Position numbers and translations under genes: made by a program. 9,942 nt of DNA from Chloroflexota bacterium. Its GTDB lineage: Bacteria; Chloroflexota; Anaerolineae; Caldilineales; Caldilineaceae. Below the pieces are notes generated by a model that was not told where the DNA came from, did not search any database, and was given only the letters and a program-made list of their open reading frames with translations. Positions 5,102 to 9,942 of the stretch are shown here, in pieces; positions within the stretch are counted from its first letter, which is position 1; each line of letters starts with the position of its first letter. The stretch is from contig QEUW01000296.1 of NCBI GenBank assembly GCA_003577005.1, positions 1 through 9,942 of the forward strand. The letters are read 5' to 3'.

Positions 5102-7708
5102 ATGAACATCATGCGTCTCTGTATTGCTCTGCTGTTGGCGTGTGGGCTGCTGGCCCCACCGGTCGGTGTCTTTGCGCAGTATCCGGGGCCAGCGCAGCCC
5201 GACCGCAGCAAAGAACCCGAAGGTATCGAGTTTCACCCCGACATGTTGCGCATGATGGAGCCATATCGCGATGTACTCTCCGGCTCAACATGGCTGGTCG
5301 CACAGGGTATCGACAACCGCATGTGGATGAAGCGTCCCGATTGGAACGCGCTCAACCGCTACGATCTCTCCACGCTCAATAGCCCGCTGGCCGTAGGGAG
5401 CCAGGCGCCGGTTGCACAAGGGGGCGCCGGTGTGCTGGTGCCCTATCGCGACCCGGCGCCGGCCTTTAGCCGCAACCTCTTGGTGACGCGTGACTTTAGC
5501 GCCCGCACACTCCAGACCGAGCCCCACCTGGCCGTCAACCCGCTAGACCCCGACCATGTGGTCATCGCCGCCATCGATTACAACTTCCCCAGTAACAGCA
5601 TTTATATCAGCATCGATGGCGGCTCCACTTGGGAAGGCCCCAAACAGACCAAGTATCTGCGCGATGACCTCGGCTCCGGCGGCGACCCCGTGCTCGCCTT
5701 TGACAGCAAGGGCAACGTCTACGCCGTCTCAATCTCCATCGGCGTGGAAGATTATGGGGTCGGTTCGGCTGCCGGTGAGGCGCTGGTCTCCAGTATCGCC
5801 ATCGCTTCCTCCACCGACGGCGGCTACACTTGGAATGACCCGGTCTCCACTGCACGGTCCACCGTTGATACCGATGTGACGCTTGACCCTAGCGGGCGGC
5901 TCCGCGGCACCATCAGTTTTGGCTTTCTCGATAAGCCCTGGCTCACCATCGGCCCCCACCCCACGATCGAAGACCAGGAGATGATCTACGTCACTTACAC
6001 CGAGTTTGTGACGCGCTACGGTATCCTCTACATCGGTGAACTGCCGGTCTTGGGGGTCCCAGAAGTGTTGACCACCCCCAAACTGGTCGCCTCTTCGGAC
6101 GGCGCCCTCACCTGGTCGGAGCCGGTGGCGGTGGGGCCGACCGTCCGCAGCACCTTTGGCGAGCAGGAAGGGGTCGGTGCCGGCGCCAGCGAGGTGACCG
6201 ACCGGGTGCTCGATGAACTGGCCGAACCAGTTATTGTCAACGCTGGCGACGACCCAGGCTATCGTGAAGAGATTTTGGCTGAGCTGGCCGCCCGCAACGC
6301 CCGCTCGCCCCAAATGCAAAACGAGATTCAGGAACAGGGCACCAAACGCACAGTCCAGGGACCCGCGCCCGTGGTGGACTCGCAGGGCAATCTCTATGTT
6401 ACCTGGCTCGACAGCACCGACGACGAGGCGATGCACGGGCTCGGCGAGCTCTACATGGCAAAATCTGAAGATGGTGGAATGACCTTTGACAAGCCCACCC
6501 GCATTGCCAGCTTCTTGGAGATCCCCTTCCGACCGCGCAACGCCTTCTTCCGCTACTGGGCGTCGGCCTTCCCCAAGGTCGCGGTCGGTCCCAACGATGA
6601 ACTCTATGTGGTCTACGGCGCGCTGCCCCCCAACGACCCTAATGATGAGGGTGACATCTACTTTATCCGCTCCACCAACGGTGGCACTCGCTGGACACGT
6701 CCCAAACGGCTCAACCAGGATGAGACTTCCAACGTCCAGTTTTTCCCCGACATCGATGTCGGGCCCGATGGCAAGATCCACGTCATGTGGGGCGATATGC
6801 GCGACGACCCGGTGGGCACCCGTTACCACATCTATTACAGTTCGTCGGAAGACCAGGGTGACACCTGGGGTTTTGTCAACACCGAGATCGACCTGCCCGT
6901 GCCGGAAACACGGGTGACTGACTTTGCCAGCAACCCCAATAAGGCATTCCCATCGGGCGTCTTTATTGGCGACTACTTTGGCATCGCCGCCACCGAAGAG
7001 GAAGTCTATATGGTCTGGGCCGATGGCCGCCTGGGCGAGTATGGGGCCATCAACCAAAAGATCGGTTTTGCCCGCCGTCGCGCCATGCCCTCGCCCGAGA
7101 TCTTCCTGAGCCCCAATGCCGGCCCCGGCGGTGAAACGATTACGGTGCAGGGCTTTGGCTTCCAACCCGACATGACCTATTATCTTCGGGTCGGTGGCAG
7201 CACCGTTACTACCGGTCGCACCGGCGCTGATGGCGTGATGACAGCCCAGGTCTTTGTCCCCATCTCCGGCGAGGGTGCCCACCAGGTGAGTCTTGTCGAT
7301 GAGTCTGGCAACGTGGCCGGCACTTCGTTTTACATGGAGTTTGGCTTTGACAACGTGCAGACATCGCTCAGCGAACTCGACAGACAGATCCAGGCGCTGG
7401 CTGCAGCCAACATACTGACTACCACGCCAACAAGCGGCGCCGGCAGCGTTGCCACCCACCAGGCGAGCTTCCCGGTGGACAACGTCGGCCAACTAGCAGC
7501 CGAGGTGCAGGAGCTAAAGCTGCTGGTACAGAATTTGGCGGCCTCCCCATCTGCTACCGGCGCTACCGAGCCGGAGCTGGTTGTTAGCGGGTTGGGTGGA
7601 CAGGCCCATGGGGCTGCCTCTACCTGGCCCTGGGGTGTCGCTGCCTTTGGCGGTCTTGTGATGGGCGCTGCCTTGATGTATGTCAGTACATTGCGCCGCA
7701 ACCGGTAG
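5102..7708 (+). CDS. Secreted Asp-box (BNR/sialidase-fold) repeat protein with C-terminal membrane anchor
   Basis: This 868-residue exported protein is probably displayed on the cell surface. Residues 1-25 form a signal peptide with a likely cut at VFA/Q; LLAC at 11-14 looks like a lipobox but the hydrophobic core before it is too short. Six Asp-box motifs (S-x-D-x-G-x-T-W pattern) sit at 170-177, 237-244, 331-338, 455-462, 524-531 and 582-589, indicating a beta-propeller of sialidase-like fold. A charged insert occupies about 351-415. Residues 664-746 look like an Ig-like or IPT/TIG-type domain (GGETITVQGFGF). Two short heptad-like helices at 752-770 and 793-814 flank a Thr/Ser-rich linker. 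Residues 842-862 are a membrane span followed by RRNR. No sialidase catalytic set is recognisable, so a binding or scaffolding role is more likely than hydrolysis. It lies 125 bp upstream of the family 5 binding protein gene on the same strand and may be co-transcribed with it. Confidence 0.85.
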   Translation: MNIMRLCIALLLACGLLAPPVGVFAQYPGPAQPDRSKEPEGIEFHPDMLRMMEPYRDVLSGSTWLVAQGIDNRMWMKRPDWNALNRYDLSTLNSPLAVGSQAPVAQGGAGVLVPYRDPAPAFSRNLLVTRDFSARTLQTEPHLAVNPLDPDHVVIAAIDYNFPSNSIYISIDGGSTWEGPKQTKYLRDDLGSGGDPVLAFDSKGNVYAVSISIGVEDYGVGSAAGEALVSSIAIASSTDGGYTWNDPVSTARSTVDTDVTLDPSGRLRGTISFGFLDKPWLTIGPHPTIEDQEMIYVTYTEFVTRYGILYIGELPVLGVPEVLTTPKLVASSDGALTWSEPVAVGPTVRSTFGEQEGVGAGASEVTDRVLDELAEPVIVNAGDDPGYREEILAELAARNARSPQMQNEIQEQGTKRTVQGPAPVVDSQGNLYVTWLDSTDDEAMHGLGELYMAKSEDGGMTFDKPTRIASFLEIPFRPRNAFFRYWASAFPKVAVGPNDELYVVYGALPPNDPNDEGDIYFIRSTNGGTRWTRPKRLNQDETSNVQFFPDIDVGPDGKIHVMWGDMRDDPVGTRYHIYYSSSEDQGDTWGFVNTEIDLPVPETRVTDFASNPNKAFPSGVFIGDYFGIAATEEEVYMVWADGRLGEYGAINQKIGFARRRAMPSPEIFLSPNAGPGGETITVQGFGFQPDMTYYLRVGGSTVTTGRTGADGVMTAQVFVPISGEGAHQVSLVDESGNVAGTSFYMEFGFDNVQTSLSELDRQIQALAAANILTTTPTSGAGSVATHQASFPVDNVGQLAAEVQELKLLVQNLAASPSATGATEPELVVSGLGGQAHGAASTWPWGVAAFGGLVMGAALMYVSTLRRNR

Positions 7709-7780
7709 GGACATTCGCCATCGGTCTGTCCGGCGTATCCCGTTCTGCAACCGGTAGGGGCAGATCCACGTGTCTGCCCC
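7698..7780. repeat. Two tandem copies of a palindromic element, one supplying a stop codon
   Basis: GCAACCGGTAGGG occurs at 7698-7710 and again at 7747-7759, 49 bp apart. Each copy opens a stem-loop. The second is strong: GGGGCAGA (7757-7764) pairs with TCTGCCCC (7773-7780) over an 8-nt loop. The first is weaker: GGACA (7709-7713) with TGTCC (7727-7731). The TAG of the Asp-box protein gene is within the first copy (7706-7708), as are the codons for its final Asn-Arg. The form GTAGGGGC-stem-GCCCC resembles small palindromic repeats that recur in Chloroflexota and cyanobacterial genomes; that resemblance is from memory. Confidence 0.7.
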
Positions 7781-7818
7781 CTCTGACATCAAGATACTAC
7801 GTCGATTGAATCATCAAC

Positions 7819-7823
7819 AAAGG
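7819..7823 (+). promoter_or_regulatory. Ribosome binding site of the family 5 binding protein gene
   Basis: AAGGA lies 10 nt before the ATG at 7834. A nearer ATG at 7824 is in another frame and gives only a short peptide without family features, so 7834 is the real start. Confidence 0.55.
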
Positions 7824-7833
7824 ATGGCGTTCG

Positions 7834-9942
7834 ATGGTCAAACGATCTCTTTTTACGTTCTTGCACCTCTTCCTCATCACCGGCCTCTTGTGGGGAATGG
7901 CCGGCGCAGCTGTGGCCCAGCCGGACTATACACCCCCTACCAACGAGCCTGGCCCGGCGGTGGAAAAGCTCTATTTCCGCGCCTTCAATGTCGATCGGGC
8001 GCCGCTCGACCTGGCCGCCGGTGAGATGGACCTCTACTACTACAACCTGAAGATCGCCGCCGCCCGCCAGTTGCGCGACCAACAGGGCATCCGGCTGTAC
8101 GAGGCGCCGGCCAATACGCTGTCGCTGATCCTCAACCCGGCGCCGGCACCCGAAGGGCAACTCAACCCCTTTGCCATTTTAGAAGTGCGCCAGGCCATGC
8201 AGCGGCTGATCGACCGCGAATACGTGGCGCGTGAAATTTATCAGGGCCAGGCCATGCCCATGTACACACCGGCCAGCCCCACCGACTTTGACTACCTGAC
8301 GGTCTTTGATGTCGTACAGGAGGCCGATCTCCGCTACGACCCCGAGTTTGCCAGAGCGCAGATCGCCGACGCCATGACCGCGGCCGGCGCCGAACTGGTC
8401 GATGGCGTCTGGAACTATGAGGGCCGGCCAGTGCGCATCAAACTGATCATCCGCGTCGAGGATGAACGCCGCGACCTGGGCGACCTGCTGCGGACGGCGC
8501 TCACCGAGGCCGGCTTCCAGGTGGATGCCAACTACCAGCCCTTTGCTCCGGCCATCCAGACCGTCTATTCCACAGACCCCAAGACCTTTGGCTGGCACAT
8601 CTACACCGAAGGGTGGGGCCGCGGCTCGGCGCAACGATACGACTTTGGCGCCATCAACTCCTATACGGCCCCCTGGCTGGGCAACATGCCCGGCTGGCGC
8701 GAGGTCGGCTTCTGGCAATACGAAAATGCTGAACTGGACGAACTCGGCCAGCGGCTCTTCCGCGGCGAATTCCAGGACCAGGCCGAGCGCGACGAGATGT
8801 ACCGCCAGATGACGCGCATGGGGCTAGAAGAATCGGTGCGCATTTGGGTGGCGACGGTCAACAGCGCCTACCCCGTGCAGGCCGAGGTCGAGGGCATCAC
8901 CCAGGACATTGCTGCCGGTCCGCGCGGTCTCTGGACCTTGCGCACCGCCTACAAGCCGGGCAGCGACGAGCTCACAGTGGGCCACCTCTGGGTCTGGACC
9001 GAACGCAGCACCTGGAACCCGGTCGGCGGGATCGGGGATGTCTACACGTCGGACATTTTCCGCCAGCTCAACGACCCTGCCGTGGTCAACAACCCCTTCA
9101 CCGGCATCCCAGAGCCGTTCCGCATTGGCTATGAAGTGGAGACCGCCGGCCCCACCGGCACACTCGACATCCCTACCGATGCTATCTTGTGGGATGCTTC
9201 CAGCTCTGGCTGGAAGCCCGTGGGCGATGGCGCTCAAGCAGTGAGCAAAGTCACCTACGATTACAGCAAGTTCTTCCAGGCGCCCTGGCACCACGGCCAG
9301 CCCATTACGATGGCTGATGTGCTCTACGCCATCCAACAGAGCTTTGACATCTCGTACAATCCCGACAAAGCGCGCATCGAGACGGTGATCGCTACTACCT
9401 CGCGCCCGCTGTTGCAGACCATCAAGGGCTATCGCTTCGTCGATGACCACACCGTCGAAGCGTATGTCGACTTCTGGCACTTTGAGCCCAATCTGATTGC
9501 ATCCTACGCCGTTCCCTCCAGCGTGGGCACGCCGTGGGAGCTGCTGTACGCTATGGATACGTTGGTCTTCGAGCAACGGCGCGCCGCCTACAGCGATACC
9601 GCTGCCGCCCGCTACAGCGTACCCTGGCTGAGCCTGGTGCTCGACCGTGACGCCCGCCTGGTGCGCCGTGTGCTGCTCGACTTGCAAAACGGGCAGACCT
9701 TCCCTGAGAACATTTTCACTGTGCCCGGCAGCGAAAGCATGACCCTGGTGGATGCCGAATCCGCCGTCGCCCGCTACGAGGCTGCGCTCGAATGGTTCGA
9801 TGAACGTGGCCACCTGATCATCGGCAACGGCCCCTTCACCCTGGCCCGCTACGATCCGCCGGCGCAATTTGCCGAGCTACATGCCTTCCGTGACCCCAAC
9901 TATCCCTTTACCCCTGCCGATCTCTATCGCGGGCTGCCCGAA
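7834..9942 (+). CDS. Family 5 (peptide/nickel-type) ABC solute-binding protein with reversed lobe order (partial, runs off right edge)
   Basis: The frame is open for 703 codons to the window edge. Residues 1-28 are a signal peptide with a likely cut at AVA/Q; no lipobox is seen. Residues 45-375 match what is normally the second half of family 5 proteins: LDLAAGEMDL at 58-67, LEVRQAMQRLIDREYVAREI at 116-135 (the VRqAi..AiDr signature), then a GW motif near 260 and an ELDEL-to-ERDEMYRQM helix at 300-326. Residues 378-703 match the normal first half: ELTVGHLWVW and WNPVGG at 379-399, WHHGQPITMADVLYAI at 485-500 (the dG.p.tA.DV.ysi signature), VDDHTVEAYV at 536-545, and IGNGPFTLARYD at 663-674. 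The edge falls exactly where the N-terminal segment would continue in a normal protein. The protein should act outside the membrane in uptake of peptides or similar solutes. Its permeases are not in the window. Confidence 0.87.
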   Translation, partial: MVKRSLFTFLHLFLITGLLWGMAGAAVAQPDYTPPTNEPGPAVEKLYFRAFNVDRAPLDLAAGEMDLYYYNLKIAAARQLRDQQGIRLYEAPANTLSLILNPAPAPEGQLNPFAILEVRQAMQRLIDREYVAREIYQGQAMPMYTPASPTDFDYLTVFDVVQEADLRYDPEFARAQIADAMTAAGAELVDGVWNYEGRPVRIKLIIRVEDERRDLGDLLRTALTEAGFQVDANYQPFAPAIQTVYSTDPKTFGWHIYTEGWGRGSAQRYDFGAINSYTAPWLGNMPGWREVGFWQYENAELDELGQRLFRGEFQDQAERDEMYRQMTRMGLEESVRIWVATVNSAYPVQAEVEGITQDIAAGPRGLWTLRTAYKPGSDELTVGHLWVWTERSTWNPVGGIGDVYTSDIFRQLNDPAVVNNPFTGIPEPFRIGYEVETAGPTGTLDIPTDAILWDASSSGWKPVGDGAQAVSKVTYDYSKFFQAPWHHGQPITMADVLYAIQQSFDISYNPDKARIETVIATTSRPLLQTIKGYRFVDDHTVEAYVDFWHFEPNLIASYAVPSSVGTPWELLYAMDTLVFEQRRAAYSDTAAARYSVPWLSLVLDRDARLVRRVLLDLQNGQTFPENIFTVPGSESMTLVDAESAVARYEAALEWFDERGHLIIGNGPFTLARYDPPAQFAELHAFRDPNYPFTPADLYRGLPE

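Noticed and set aside
5134..5145. Lipobox LLAC in the Asp-box protein
   Set aside because: Only about eight hydrophobic residues precede the Cys, too short for a lipoprotein signal. The VFA/Q site at 25-26 fits a normal signal peptide better.
5729..7492. 587-codon open frame on the minus strand inside the Asp-box protein gene
   Set aside because: It is antisense to a frame with a signal peptide, six Asp-boxes and a membrane anchor. Its own translation has no recognisable domain and it has no ribosome site. Long antisense frames are expected in GC-rich coding DNA.
8824..9867. 347-codon open frame on the minus strand inside the family 5 binding protein gene
   Set aside because: It is antisense to a continuous frame carrying clear family 5 motifs, and its translation has no family features.

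Overview
The window looks like a chromosomal segment of a GC-rich bacterium that feeds through ABC importers. The style (lipoproteins with Thr/Pro-rich stalks, Asp-box surface proteins with a C-terminal membrane anchor, several paralogous solute-binding proteins, hairpin-rich low-complexity spacers) resembles Chloroflexota, perhaps an Anaerolineae or Caldilinea-like lineage. That placement is an inference from style only; no rRNA, tRNA or marker gene is present.

Layout from left to right. (1) Positions 1-420, minus strand, hold the 5' part of a lipoprotein gene with a Thr/Pro-rich stalk and a TPR-like start; it runs off the left edge. (2) A 219-bp divergent spacer carries a striking 7-bp-period array that reverses orientation in its middle, plus an extended -10 promoter. 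(3) Positions 640-1620 encode an oligopeptide/dipeptide-class (OppF/DppF-like) ATPase. (4) Positions 1718-3040 encode a family 1 (sugar-type) lipoprotein solute-binding protein. (5) Converging on it, on the minus strand, are the two permeases of a sugar-type (CUT1) importer: MalF-like at 4026-4925 and MalG-like at 3097-3912. Together 1718-4925 is a binding protein plus two permeases with no MalK-type ATPase of its own. (6) A 176-bp divergent spacer (4926-5101) has a candidate promoter, an operator-like inverted repeat and a hairpin tract. (7) Positions 5102-7708 encode an 868-residue secreted Asp-box/sialidase-fold repeat protein with a C-terminal membrane anchor. (8) A short spacer has two copies of a palindromic element, one of which supplies the stop codon of that gene. 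(9) Positions 7834-9942 encode at least 703 residues of a family 5 (peptide/nickel-type) solute-binding protein that runs off the right edge.

The most unusual item is the last gene. After its signal peptide it begins with motifs that normally form the second half of a family 5 binding protein. Only after about 375 residues does it show motifs that normally form the first half, so the family order is reversed. This suggests either a circular permutation or a truncated copy fused in front of a full copy; the window ends before the two can be told apart.

How the genes may work together: the CUT1 parts probably import a sugar or oligosaccharide using an ATPase encoded elsewhere. The OppF-like ATPase and the family 5 binding protein are of the same transporter class but lie 6 kb apart, with no peptide-type permease in the window, so their partnership is only a possibility. 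Every spacer longer than about 50 bp, except 1621-1717, carries an inverted-repeat or short-period tract, which looks like a genome-wide habit.
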